A stretch of 64,000 nucleotides of DNA from Congregibacter variabilis. Lineage in GTDB: Bacteria; Pseudomonadota; Gammaproteobacteria; Pseudomonadales; Halieaceae. The notes under the pieces are model-generated. The model saw only the letters and a program-made list of their open reading frames with translations. It was not told where the DNA came from and did no database searches. Shown here in pieces: positions 18,010 to 27,089 of this stretch (the stretch's first letter is position 1; each line of letters opens with the position of its first letter). The stretch lies in the NCBI RefSeq assembly GCF_045689235.1, contig NZ_CP136864.1:682001-746000 (forward strand). The letters are read 5' to 3'. The translations under genes were made by a program, and so were the position numbers.

Positions 18010-18326
18010 CAACCTACCCTAACTGGGTGGTTTTTTGCGCCGCTGGTGCTTGTCTGTTTCTGTGTAGTTTCGTAGTCTAGAGCTAATATCGACGGTGCGT
18101 TCTCGCTTGAGCTGATGAGCAAGCAATGATGGTGGAGACGCTTGAAGTCAGCGTAATGCTGATTCAACAAGATCGATTGTGATACGCCCGTGACAAGAAA
18201 GGCCCAGCTTTGCATCAGTAACTGATGTGAACAGGAGTTAAATGAAGGACTCGTTGACCGAGTGCAGACTGTAACTTCGAGGCCTTAACAAATGGCTTTG
18301 CCATCACGCAAAAAAAAGGGGTCACC
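18010..18326 (+). other. Intergenic region before the TonB-receptor operon
   Basis: It contains the sulfotransferase terminator at its left end and must carry the promoter of the downstream operon, but I see no convincing -35/-10 pair. No protein gene is apparent. A ribosome site AGGGG lies just before the receptor ATG. Confidence 0.5.
18011..18036 (+). terminator. Terminator after the sulfotransferase gene
   Basis: AACC-ACCC (one bulged T) pairs with GGGT-GGTT around TAACT, followed by six T. Confidence 0.65.
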
Positions 18327-20765
18327 ATGAACAAAGTCACACCCACTCCCTCGCGGCTTTCCAAGCCATTCACGCCAAGCACCTCCAAACGTCGTCTTGC
18401 GCTGGCTGTATCAGCAGCGTTGGCTGCGGGGACTGTGCATGCACAGCAGTTAGAAGAAGTCATCGTGACGGCAACCAAGCGTGCCGAGTCAGTGATGGAT
18501 GTGCCTCTGTCGGTGCAGGCTCTGTCAGGAGATTTTCTGCGTAAAATTAATACCGATGACATCAAGGACCTGGCCAACTTCACCCCGGGAGTCAGCGGCA
18601 ACTCCAAAGACAGCTTCCTAGACACCATTGCCGTGCGTGGCATCACCACGAACGATTTCGGTAACGGCGGAGACCCCTCTCTGGGCGTTTACAAGAATGG
18701 CTTTTATCAAGGGCGAAACGGCGCTGCCGTGACCAGTGTGTTCGACCTAGAGCGCTCAGAAATTCTCCGGGGGCCTCAGGGCTTCCTGTTTGGGCGTAAC
18801 TCCATCGCCGGAGCGATGAATATCATCAGCCGACGTCCCACCCAGGGAGAGTCAGACAGCTACGTCGATGTGCGTGTTGGAGAGCGCGGCATCTTTCGAA
18901 TCGAGGGTGGCACAAACTTCGATGTGAGCGACTCAATCACGGTACGCATTGCCGGTCTGCACTCTCAGGAAGATGGTTATTCGACGAACGAAATCACGGG
19001 TGAAGATTTCATCCAGCACGAAAAGTCGGCGTTGCGCTTCACAGGAAGCTACGATGCGGGCGGCGCACTGACGGCAAACCTGTTTGTAGAATGGGAGGAC
19101 CGGGATCAATCAGGCACTATTTATCGCGCCACTGGAGATGGGCCGGCTTTTGCGACACTTGAAAGCATTTATGGCGACATCCCCCTCCCCTCAGATCCCA
19201 GGAACGTCCGCATTGACGGCCCCCGCAACGGTCTGTTCGATGGCGGTGAGGTTTTTCAGGTCGGCTTTGAATTGAACTACGATTTGGGCTGGGCAACCTT
19301 GACCTCGCTGACTGGCTACAAAGAACATGATTACGGCTACACCGAAGATTTCGACGCAACCACTATCACGATCTTCAACTATGAGCAGTTTCAGGAAGGC
19401 GAATATTTTGAGCAGGAACTCCGTCTAACCTCAGACAACGAAGGCATGTTCAATTGGTATGCCGGTGTTTCCTATTACCAGGAAGATATCGAAACCGAGT
19501 TTCTGGGCCAACAGGACGAGGATCTCTACTGTAATGTTTACTGGGGTGACAACTGCCAGGGCGTCTTCGACTTTTACAATACCTATTATGATGGCGCGTA
19601 CGCCTACGTGCTCTACGATTATTGGGGCACTTACGATTGGACGCCCAGCGGTAACGACGGTCTGATTGATGACTGGAATCGCACCATCGGTGATTACAGC
19701 GGCTGGGCCGCCTATGTGGATTTGCAGTTCCAGTTAACCGAGCAACTCGATGCCAGCTTTGGTGTGCGCTACAACGACGATGAAAAGACTATGTCGCAGG
19801 AAGTGCTTACCGACAGGAACCAGAGCCTACTGGGCCAGGTGGTGCAGACTGGATTTACCACCCCAGAAGGTCCTGTGTCGGATACGCAAAGCTGGGATGA
19901 ATTTACCTGGCGAGGCGTCGTGAACTGGCGCCCTATGGACGACACGCTTTTCTACGCCAGCGTCACTACAGGCTATAAACAAGGTGGATTTAACAGTTTC
20001 TCTGTAGATCCCGGCGGCCCCTTCAGTGGTGTCGAGGCTGTGCAAGGCGTCCATCGCCCCTCCTCCTTTGACTCGGAAACCGTCATCTCCTACGAGGTTG
20101 GCTACAAAGCGACGCATTTGGATGGGCGAAGCCAAGTGGCTGCTTCGCTGTACATGTACGAATACGAGGACCTGCAGGCGACTTGTGGCGTCCCCGGCAC
20201 ACCAGTGGTTATTGTGTGTAATACCGGTCAGGTAGATGGCACGGGCTTTGAAGGTACGTGGAACTTCGCTATCAACAGCATTTTGAGCTTTGGCCTGGGA
20301 ATGTCCTGGTTCGATAGCGAGGCGACGGGTATCCAGGACTTCTGTGGTGGTGGTGACGTGCTTCTTGGCGATGCTAACGCCTGCGAGGGATCACCAATCC
20401 CCTACATCCCCGAGTGGACCGCCTTTGGCACCCTGGATGCAGTCATGCCCCTGGGAAGTGGTGAACTCTTTGGCAACCTGTCAGCTAGCTGGGAAGACGA
20501 CTCTCCCACTGACTGGGAACCGTTCAATCCTATTACTGTGGCCGCAGGGCAACGTTCTATCGGTAGCTTCACCGAAGTCCAGGGTCTGGGTGGGTATCGC
20601 TCCGACACCGGTTGGGCCTTGGCGCTCTACGTCGAGAACCTCTTAGACGATGAGTACTTTGATCAGGGCGTGGGCATCACGCTGCCAGGTTCACCCTACG
20701 TACAGTTTGGATTTGGCCCCAGCCGGCCCCGCACTGTAGGTATGCGCTTTACCTGGAACCTATAA
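18327..20765 (+). CDS. TonB-dependent outer-membrane receptor
   Basis: An 812-residue receptor. A signal peptide of about 37 residues (ending TVHAQ) precedes a TonB box-like LEEVIVTATKRAES, a plug domain (DIKDLANFTPGVSG; RGPQGFLFGRNSIAGAMNI) and a 22-strand-type barrel ending in RFTWNL. It belongs to the broad group often called FecA- or iron-complex-type, but many members import other nutrients. It begins a tight operon with an exported FAD enzyme 8 bp downstream, so its ligand is probably that enzyme's substrate. Confidence 0.92.
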   Translation: MNKVTPTPSRLSKPFTPSTSKRRLALAVSAALAAGTVHAQQLEEVIVTATKRAESVMDVPLSVQALSGDFLRKINTDDIKDLANFTPGVSGNSKDSFLDTIAVRGITTNDFGNGGDPSLGVYKNGFYQGRNGAAVTSVFDLERSEILRGPQGFLFGRNSIAGAMNIISRRPTQGESDSYVDVRVGERGIFRIEGGTNFDVSDSITVRIAGLHSQEDGYSTNEITGEDFIQHEKSALRFTGSYDAGGALTANLFVEWEDRDQSGTIYRATGDGPAFATLESIYGDIPLPSDPRNVRIDGPRNGLFDGGEVFQVGFELNYDLGWATLTSLTGYKEHDYGYTEDFDATTITIFNYEQFQEGEYFEQELRLTSDNEGMFNWYAGVSYYQEDIETEFLGQQDEDLYCNVYWGDNCQGVFDFYNTYYDGAYAYVLYDYWGTYDWTPSGNDGLIDDWNRTIGDYSGWAAYVDLQFQLTEQLDASFGVRYNDDEKTMSQEVLTDRNQSLLGQVVQTGFTTPEGPVSDTQSWDEFTWRGVVNWRPMDDTLFYASVTTGYKQGGFNSFSVDPGGPFSGVEAVQGVHRPSSFDSETVISYEVGYKATHLDGRSQVAASLYMYEYEDLQATCGVPGTPVVIVCNTGQVDGTGFEGTWNFAINSILSFGLGMSWFDSEATGIQDFCGGGDVLLGDANACEGSPIPYIPEWTAFGTLDAVMPLGSGELFGNLSASWEDDSPTDWEPFNPITVAAGQRSIGSFTEVQGLGGYRSDTGWALALYVENLLDDEYFDQGVGITLPGSPYVQFGFGPSRPRTVGMRFTWNL

Positions 20766-20773
20766 CGGCCAAA

Positions 20774-22645
20774 GTGCCTTCCCGGTTAAAGATCAGCCGC
20801 CGAGACTTTCTCGGTGGCATTGCCCTCGGCACGACTGCGGGGGCATTGACTCCGCTTGAGCTTCTCGCTCAGCAAGGTAACTCAAGCTCCTATCCTCCGG
20901 CTCTCACTGGCATGCGCGGCAGTCAACCGGGCTCCTTTGATGTAGCCCACGCCATGGCCTGGGGCGGCAAAAAGTTTGCGGTCCCCAAGGAACAAACTGA
21001 CAGCGACTACGATCTCGTTGTGGTTGGCGCTGGTATTTCTGGTCTCGCAGCCGCCTTTTACTGGCAACAACACAACGGTCCGGACAGCCGTATATTGATC
21101 CTCGATAATCATGACGATTTTGGCGGTCACGCCAGGCGCAACGAATTCACGGTGGATGGTAAAGGGCTAATCGGCTACGGAGGCAGTCAATCCATAGACA
21201 CGCCCGGAAGCTTCTCACCTGCCGCTCAACAGCTGCTTCGAGATGTCGGTGTGTTTACCGAAAGGTTCTACGACTACTTCGATCAGGACTTCTTTTCACG
21301 ACATAAACTTGGTCGGGGTAGCTACTTTCCAAAAGAGGTCTATGGACAGGATCGAACCCTCCCCGGTATAAGAAGCTGGCGAGGCGCTGGTGATGCCCCC
21401 CTTAGTGAAGAGGACGTCAAGGATTACCCGATTCCTCCGGCGGCGCGGAGCGCTCTACTGAATTTGATGAATAGCACGACAAACTACGCGGCGCATATTG
21501 CAGCTGAAGATCGTGCCGAGTGGCTTCAAAAGCAAAGTTACCGTGACTTTTTAATCAAGACTGTAGGGGTCCCTGAGGATGTGTATTACCTCTTTCGAGA
21601 CGGTGCCCGAGGCTGGTGGGGTGCTGGCTGCGATGCAATTTCGGCCCTCGCGGCGGCCAGCATGGGTATGCCCGGAACACTCCATCTTGATCTCCCTGAG
21701 GACGCATCAGATGAGCCTGCGCGCGATGAACCGTATATTTTCCACTTTCCCGATGGTAACGCAGGTGTTGCAAGAGCCATTCTTCGTAAGTTGATTCCTG
21801 CGGCTGTGCCCGGGTCAACCATGGAAGATCTTGTGCGGGCCGACACGGACTATACAAAGCTTGATATGAGTAGAAGCCCCTGTCGCCTGCGTCTGGATAG
21901 CACCGCCGTCGATGTGCGCCATAGCAGTGATGAGTCCATGGTGAACGTCAGCTACGTTCGCGACGGTAAGACCTATCGCGTTCGCAGCAAGCATGCAGTT
22001 CTGGCGTGCTACAACGCCATCATTCCGCATATCTGCCCGGAGCTTCCCGAGGATCAGCGCGACGCGATCAATTACGCCACCAAAGTGCCGCTCATCTATG
22101 TCAGCGTGGCCATGCGCAACTGGCAGCCCTTTGCAGATCTGGGCATGCACAGTATTAACGTCATGCAAACCGACTTTATGCATTCTTTTGGCATGGACTT
22201 TCCCGTGAGCATGGGCGGCGTGCACTACCCCCAGAGTCCAGACCAGCCCATGATCGTTCATGGAAGCGTGGTGCCTTGTGCGCCGGACCAGGGATTGAGC
22301 GCGCGGGAACAACATGTGATTGGGCGGCGCTTTATTTACGACATGAGTTGGAACGATATGGAGGGACGGATCATCGGGCAACTTGGCGGAGCGCTGCGCA
22401 GCACCGATTTTGATCCCCAGCGTGATATCGCAGCTATTACTGCTAACCGTTGGCCGCATGGCTACGCCTACGAATACAACGATTATTCTGATCCGGCTGA
22501 TTGGGGACCCAACAAAGGCCCGCACATACTCGGCGCACGACAGATGGGACGTATATCGATCGCCAACTCAGACGCCTCTGCCTACGCGTTTGTTAATGGA
22601 GCCATCGATGCGGCTCATCGCGCCACCCGCGAACAGATAGCCTAG
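20774..22645 (+). CDS. Tat-exported FAD-dependent oxidoreductase resembling spermidine dehydrogenase
   Basis: A 623-residue flavoprotein starting at GTG. The N-terminus has a twin-arginine signal (SRRDFLGG at residues 8-15 and a hydrophobic stretch to about 32). The FAD-binding Rossmann motif VVVGAGISGLAAAF lies at about 82-95, followed by GGHARRNEF, as in flavin amine oxidases. Size and layout resemble SpdH of Pseudomonas aeruginosa, which cleaves spermidine, but the substrate here is inferred. It works in the periplasm and is 3 bp upstream of an NhaC-type transporter gene. Confidence 0.75.
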   Translation: MPSRLKISRRDFLGGIALGTTAGALTPLELLAQQGNSSSYPPALTGMRGSQPGSFDVAHAMAWGGKKFAVPKEQTDSDYDLVVVGAGISGLAAAFYWQQHNGPDSRILILDNHDDFGGHARRNEFTVDGKGLIGYGGSQSIDTPGSFSPAAQQLLRDVGVFTERFYDYFDQDFFSRHKLGRGSYFPKEVYGQDRTLPGIRSWRGAGDAPLSEEDVKDYPIPPAARSALLNLMNSTTNYAAHIAAEDRAEWLQKQSYRDFLIKTVGVPEDVYYLFRDGARGWWGAGCDAISALAAASMGMPGTLHLDLPEDASDEPARDEPYIFHFPDGNAGVARAILRKLIPAAVPGSTMEDLVRADTDYTKLDMSRSPCRLRLDSTAVDVRHSSDESMVNVSYVRDGKTYRVRSKHAVLACYNAIIPHICPELPEDQRDAINYATKVPLIYVSVAMRNWQPFADLGMHSINVMQTDFMHSFGMDFPVSMGGVHYPQSPDQPMIVHGSVVPCAPDQGLSAREQHVIGRRFIYDMSWNDMEGRIIGQLGGALRSTDFDPQRDIAAITANRWPHGYAYEYNDYSDPADWGPNKGPHILGARQMGRISIANSDASAYAFVNGAIDAAHRATREQIA

Positions 22646-22648
22646 ACC

Positions 22649-24022
22649 ATGGACGCCAGCAATTCCGGAGCGCTAAGCCTGCTTCCAACCGCCCTTGTTT
22701 TCGCGCTTGCCGTTTGGACCCGGCGCCCCATCGAGTCGCTATTGTGCGGCTCTCTGCTGGGCTTGGTGATGCTGTTTGGCAGTGGCTTTGTTACCGGCAT
22801 GGCCGAAGCGTCGGTGGCTGTCCTTACTGACCCTGACGTCGCCTGGGTGATACTTGTGTGTGGTCTTATGGGCGGCTTGATCGCGCTACTTATGCGCAGC
22901 GGCGGGACCAGCGCATTCACACATTTTCTGGGTGATCGCGTCGCCAATCCTCGCCGGGCATTGTTGGCGACCTGGATCATGGGTATCGCCATGTTCGTCG
23001 ACGACTATCTCAACTCACTCGCTGTGGGCGCAGCAATGCGCGATATCACCGATAAGTTCCGAATTTCACGGGAGAAGCTCGCCTATGTAGTGGACTCTAC
23101 GGCAGCACCCATCAGTGTGATCATTCCCTACTCTACCTGGGGAGCCTTCTTCGCCGGATTGATTGTAGCCAACGGATTGGCCGAAGACGGACAAGGGCTC
23201 CAGGTTTACATCAGTGCGATTCCCTACATGTTTTACGCGTGGGCCGCCGTACTCATTGTGCCTCTGGTCATCGCGGGCTGGATCCCGTCACTTGGCAGTA
23301 TGCGTGCAGCGGACGAGCGCGCACTTAGAACGGGGGTTACCGTGCCTCCAGAAGCTGCGCACATCGAAGCGGCTAATCGCTCCATTGAACCCAAAGAAGG
23401 TGTAAAACCGCGTCTGTGGTTGTTTGTGGCACCTATGGTCCTGCTTGTGGCCGCTACCATAGCCTCGGGGAACGACTTTCTTGTGGGGATCTACATCGCT
23501 CTGGGAGCGACTACGGTGGTGATCCTGGCGCTGCGTATTCTGGACCTACACGATACTTTCGACACTGTACTTGATGGCTTTAAAACCATGATTGAGCCGC
23601 TGGCAGTGCTGGTCGCTGCCTTCATCCTCAAAGAGGTCAACGATGATCTCGGCCTCGCCACTTATGTCGTTGCAAATCTTGAGCCCCTATTGAGCGCAGA
23701 GCTGCTGCCTTTTGCGATTTTTATTGCCATGGGTCTGGTGTCTTTTCTAACGGGCTCGAACTGGGGCGTGTTTGTCATCATTTTGCCTATTGTTGCTGCT
23801 TTGGGACAAAATCTGAACGCCGACATGACCTTATTAATCGGCGCCACGCTATCTGCGAGCACCTTTGGCAGTCACGCGTGCTTCTATTCCGACGCGACTG
23901 TTCTGACGGCTCAGGCGACGGGCTGCACACCCATGCAGCATGCACTCACACAATTACCCTACGCGCTTATTGCCGCTGCGATTGCCGGAGCAGGCTATCT
24001 AGCGGTGGGGTACCTTGTTTGA
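22649..24022 (+). CDS. NhaC-family Na+/H+ antiporter or related transporter
   Basis: A 457-residue membrane protein with about 11-12 predicted helices. MFVDDYLNSLAVGAAMRDITD near residue 112 and STAAPISVIIPYSTWGAFFAG near 150 are NhaC-family signatures. The family includes sodium-proton antiporters and malate/lactate exchangers. In this operon it may export or import a charged product of the upstream periplasmic oxidase. The start is 3 bp after the preceding stop. Confidence 0.85.
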   Translation: MDASNSGALSLLPTALVFALAVWTRRPIESLLCGSLLGLVMLFGSGFVTGMAEASVAVLTDPDVAWVILVCGLMGGLIALLMRSGGTSAFTHFLGDRVANPRRALLATWIMGIAMFVDDYLNSLAVGAAMRDITDKFRISREKLAYVVDSTAAPISVIIPYSTWGAFFAGLIVANGLAEDGQGLQVYISAIPYMFYAWAAVLIVPLVIAGWIPSLGSMRAADERALRTGVTVPPEAAHIEAANRSIEPKEGVKPRLWLFVAPMVLLVAATIASGNDFLVGIYIALGATTVVILALRILDLHDTFDTVLDGFKTMIEPLAVLVAAFILKEVNDDLGLATYVVANLEPLLSAELLPFAIFIAMGLVSFLTGSNWGVFVIILPIVAALGQNLNADMTLLIGATLSASTFGSHACFYSDATVLTAQATGCTPMQHALTQLPYALIAAAIAGAGYLAVGYLV

Positions 24023-24075
24023 CTGACGCTACTCACGAAGCGCCAGGCGCTTTATCACTCAACTGGAGTAATACA

Positions 24076-24540
24076 ATGAATCTATTTCCCTCGAAGAAAA
24101 TCGCCGCTATAAGCCTGCTCGCGAGTCTAATGGCCGCTCCCCTGCAGTCAGTGTCCGCTCAGGATGTTGTGCATCCAGCTGAAATGAGCACTGCCGATAT
24201 CGCCGGTGCCATCTTTGATCGGCCGGATACTCTTGTAAAAGGTGAGGGAGCCGACACGGTAAAGGACATCACCTCTCTGATGTCGTCCGACGGCCGCTTT
24301 GCCAGCGGCATGTATCTGGCGGGAAAATCCCGCTGGGTTATCGAAGAGCCCTACGGTGTGGATGAATTCATGTATTTCTTGGAAGGTGGCGTGACACTCA
24401 CTTCCAGCGATGGCTCGGTAACGACAATCACTGCTGGCGAAGCGGTCACCATCCCTAAGGAATGGACAGGGATCTGGGAGACCGAAGGCTACAAGAAGAT
24501 ATGGGTTATCTACTCGGATGATGGCTCTGCTTTCGAGTGA
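24076..24540 (+). CDS. Secreted small cupin-domain protein
   Basis: A 154-residue protein with a Sec signal peptide (cleavage near VSAQD) followed by one cupin barrel of the DUF861/EutQ-like type (DEFMYFLEGGVTLTSSDG and AGEAVTIPKEWTG). The ATG at 24076 is chosen because CTGGAG lies 10 nt upstream and it gives the signal peptide. It is the last gene of the receptor-oxidase-transporter operon and may detoxify or sense the oxidation product. The function is not established. Confidence 0.75.
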   Translation: MNLFPSKKIAAISLLASLMAAPLQSVSAQDVVHPAEMSTADIAGAIFDRPDTLVKGEGADTVKDITSLMSSDGRFASGMYLAGKSRWVIEEPYGVDEFMYFLEGGVTLTSSDGSVTTITAGEAVTIPKEWTGIWETEGYKKIWVIYSDDGSAFE

Positions 24541-24597
24541 TTCGAAGCCCGCAAACGTAAAAAACCCCTGCTGAGGCATTGAAGGTGAAGACTACCG

Positions 24598-24625
24598 TTG
24601 CCTCGCTGCGATCAGTAGGTATAAT
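24598..24625 (+). promoter_or_regulatory. Promoter of tRNA-Ser
   Basis: TTGCCT (24598-24603), 16-bp spacer, perfect TATAAT (24620-24625). A GC-rich discriminator (CCCGTCC) follows, as expected for a stringently controlled stable-RNA promoter. Confidence 0.7.
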
Positions 24626-24654
24626 CCCGTCCTCTGGCTGCACGGCCAGAATCC

Positions 24655-24744
24655 GGTGGGCTGGCTGAGTGGTCGAAAGCGGCGGTCTTGAAAACCGTTG
24701 AAGGTTTATCCCTTCCTAAGGTTCGAATCCTTAGCCCACCGCCA
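24655..24744 (+). tRNA. tRNA-Ser (UGA)
   Basis: A 90-nt tRNA with encoded CCA. Acceptor GGTGGGC pairs with GCCCACC, the anticodon loop is CTTGAAA with anticodon TGA, a long serine-type variable arm is present, and the T-loop is GGTTCGAATCC. Confidence 0.97.
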
Positions 24745-24753
24745 CACAATGCA

Positions 24754-24783
24754 AAAGGGCTGCCCGCAAGGCAGCCCTTTTTT
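24754..24783 (+). terminator. tRNA-Ser terminator
   Basis: AAAGGGCTGCC pairs perfectly with GGCAGCCCTTT around CGCAA, then T-run. Confidence 0.85.
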
Positions 24784-24830
24784 GTTGCAGCGCGCCCAAC
24801 GCTAATAAGCGCAGCGTCAGGAGATCAAAA

Positions 24831-25598
24831 GTGCTATTACGACGCCTTACGCAATCAACGTTAAAACATGACTGGATGAGTTCAACTATCGAATTCATTC
24901 TACTCGTAGTAGGTATTTTTCTTGGCTTTCAGTTTGATCGCTGGAACGAAGGACGCCTGCAACAGCAAGAGGCTAACGAGTACAGCATTCAATTGCTGGA
25001 CGATATGTCCATTGAGTTACAGGACATAGAAATGCAAATGAACTATCACGAGCAGGTACTAGCCTTCGGGATGACGGCACTCACCGCGTGGCAAGAGGCG
25101 CAGGACGTTTCTGCCGAAGAGTTGGTCATCGCGTTCTACCAGGCATCGAATGTTACGCCGCGGGCCTCCGTGCGCGGTAGCTACGACGCGCTCTCCTCCA
25201 AGGGTTTAATGGGCCTGGTGGGCGGTCCAGAGTTCGGATCAAAAGTATCGGCCTATTACTCACAGGATCTCAATTCGCTCGTTGCCGACGTTCCCTATCG
25301 TATGGAAGTGCGAGGGGTGCTACCCAATAGCGTACAGCAAGCTGTGCGCGCGAACTGCTCACGGCTGGTAGGAAGCGGGCTTCTGGTTGAAGAGCTGAGC
25401 GATGATTGCACTATCGATATATCGGCAGAAGAGGCTGAAAAAGTTCTCAGTGAACTAAGGACGCACCCCAGACTGCAGTTTTATCTACGCCAATCGATAT
25501 CAAAAGACTCTGTGGGCAGATACGTTCTTGAAAGCAAGCGCGAGTCTCTGGAACTGCTACGCGCTGAGTTACAGACTATTCACGACGCTCGCCGCTGA
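24831..25598 (+). CDS. DUF6090-like membrane-anchored protein
   Basis: A 255-residue protein starting at GTG with AGGAG seven bases upstream. One membrane helix lies at about residues 19-36 (TIEFILLVVGIFLGFQFDRWNE), the hallmark of a family common in marine bacteria and known as DUF6090. The rest is predicted helical and extracytoplasmic or cytoplasmic with no catalytic motif I recognise. It is not obviously linked to its neighbours; the M28 peptidase gene is convergent 50 bp away. The function is unknown. Confidence 0.75.
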   Translation: MLLRRLTQSTLKHDWMSSTIEFILLVVGIFLGFQFDRWNEGRLQQQEANEYSIQLLDDMSIELQDIEMQMNYHEQVLAFGMTALTAWQEAQDVSAEELVIAFYQASNVTPRASVRGSYDALSSKGLMGLVGGPEFGSKVSAYYSQDLNSLVADVPYRMEVRGVLPNSVQQAVRANCSRLVGSGLLVEELSDDCTIDISAEEAEKVLSELRTHPRLQFYLRQSISKDSVGRYVLESKRESLELLRAELQTIHDARR

Positions 25599-25647
25599 AA
25601 CAGACGCGCTTTGGGTGCAATAACGCTCGGGGAGCGCGTCGCCGAGC

Positions 25648-27066
25648 CTAAAACGCGCCCGCCGGCCCGGGGAACACCACGGGAGTTTCGCTGCCATCGG
25701 TGGCAACAGCAGACACACCAAAGAAGTAATTGTCGATCACCAGATTGGTGAATTCCCATTCGCCAACATTGCCGACAAAGCGGGAGTGGGTCCACTGCGG
25801 CGCTGTGGTTTTTCTCCACCATACACGGTAACCCGCCAGGTTTTTCCGGGCCTTTTCGTCACCACCCGGTGACCAGCTGAGTGTTGCGGACGCGCGCACT
25901 GCTCCTGATGCTTTTACCTCTCTGGGGAACGGCGGAGCTCCAGCAATCCCTGCCATGGTGATGGCATTGAGCGCGGTGAGTTTTGCAGCGTAGGGCGCAT
26001 TGACGCCATCCAGGGTATCGCCATATTCGCGCCCGTCTTCTACCCTCAGATCCTGATGCTGTCGATCATAATGCTCATGGGTCTCCATGATGCGGACGCC
26101 CGGAATGCCCACGGCATTAAAAGGTCGGTGATGCCCCCCACGCCCAAAGCGATCCAGACGGTAAACCATCTCGACGTTTAGATTAGTCATGTAGCGGTCT
26201 GCCATGGCATCGATATAGCGAGCCAGATTCCGCGAGGGACTATCGACTTCCCCGCCGGTGAATCGCCGGGCGCGGGCTTCTTCATCGGTCTCCACCGCGC
26301 GCGTGCCTTCAGAAAACACTCGCGCGACACTATTATCGATCACGCCATCAATGCCGGAAATGTTGGAGATCATATCGTTGTTGAGCACTGCTTTTATCTG
26401 CCAGCCTTGCTTCAAGGCATGTGCGGCCACAATACGGCCACCGATCAGTCCCTGCTCTTCACCCGCCAACGCGGCATAGACGATGCTTCCATCGAACTTG
26501 TACTGACTGAGCACTCGCGCCGCCTCCAGTACTCCGGCAACCCCCGAGGCATTGTCATTGGCCCCCGGGCTGTCCGAACTGGCGTTCATAACATCTGACA
26601 CACGGCTGTCGATGTCGCCCGACATAAGCACCATGCGATCAGGGTCCAGGTCGCCTCTTTGAATTGCCAGCACCGATACTATCTCTACAGGATCGGGAAC
26701 CCGACGCTCCCCTTCTATGGTCTCGCCAATGTACATAAGCTCGAGACAGCCACCGCAATTTTTAGAGATTTGCTCAAACTCGGCAAAAATCCAGCGCCGG
26801 GCAGCGCCAATACCGCGACCGTCGCTCGAAGCATCAGATGCCGTGTGTCTTGTTCCAAAGTTAACCAAGGTCTCTATGTCGCTCATCACCCGCTCTGGGG
26901 ACGGCGCCGTGGCAATATCATAAAGATCCATTACCTCACCCGGCGGGGCCGTTTGGGCATGCGCCGCAAAGGAGGACAAGCAAAGAAGACCGCCCAGCGC
27001 CGCTGCCAAAGCTTGTTTGCCAGTTGTTCTAGAGAAACGCAGGGTTAAGCTTGGAGTATTGATCAA
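25648..27066 (-). CDS. Secreted M28-family aminopeptidase-like protein with altered metal ligand
   Basis: A 472-residue exported protein (signal peptide ending near AAHAQT, residue 39). A TTG start at 27066 is used, with GGAG seven bases upstream. The M28 core is visible: SPGANDNASGV at about 167-177 (bridging Asp171), AGEEQGLIGG at about 201-210 (catalytic Glu and ligand), NNDMI and a His in GGHHRPF. The first ligand motif, normally SGHxDS, reads SGDIDSR, so Asp151 stands where His is expected. A C-terminal fibronectin-III-like segment (VRASATLSWSPGG) follows. The substrate is unknown. Confidence 0.85.
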   Translation of the reverse strand: MINTPSLTLRFSRTTGKQALAAALGGLLCLSSFAAHAQTAPPGEVMDLYDIATAPSPERVMSDIETLVNFGTRHTASDASSDGRGIGAARRWIFAEFEQISKNCGGCLELMYIGETIEGERRVPDPVEIVSVLAIQRGDLDPDRMVLMSGDIDSRVSDVMNASSDSPGANDNASGVAGVLEAARVLSQYKFDGSIVYAALAGEEQGLIGGRIVAAHALKQGWQIKAVLNNDMISNISGIDGVIDNSVARVFSEGTRAVETDEEARARRFTGGEVDSPSRNLARYIDAMADRYMTNLNVEMVYRLDRFGRGGHHRPFNAVGIPGVRIMETHEHYDRQHQDLRVEDGREYGDTLDGVNAPYAAKLTALNAITMAGIAGAPPFPREVKASGAVRASATLSWSPGGDEKARKNLAGYRVWWRKTTAPQWTHSRFVGNVGEWEFTNLVIDNYFFGVSAVATDGSETPVVFPGPAGAF

Positions 27067-27089
27067 AGCTGATCTCCGAAGGTTGTGGG

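Noticed and set aside
21815..22525. 236-codon minus-strand open frame inside the FAD oxidoreductase gene
   Set aside because: It is antisense to a clearly conserved flavoenzyme and shows no recognisable motif or upstream ribosome site.
23878..24540. Longer form of the cupin protein beginning inside the transporter gene
   Set aside because: The first 66 residues are transporter coding sequence in another frame; the ATG at 24076 has a ribosome site and a signal peptide.
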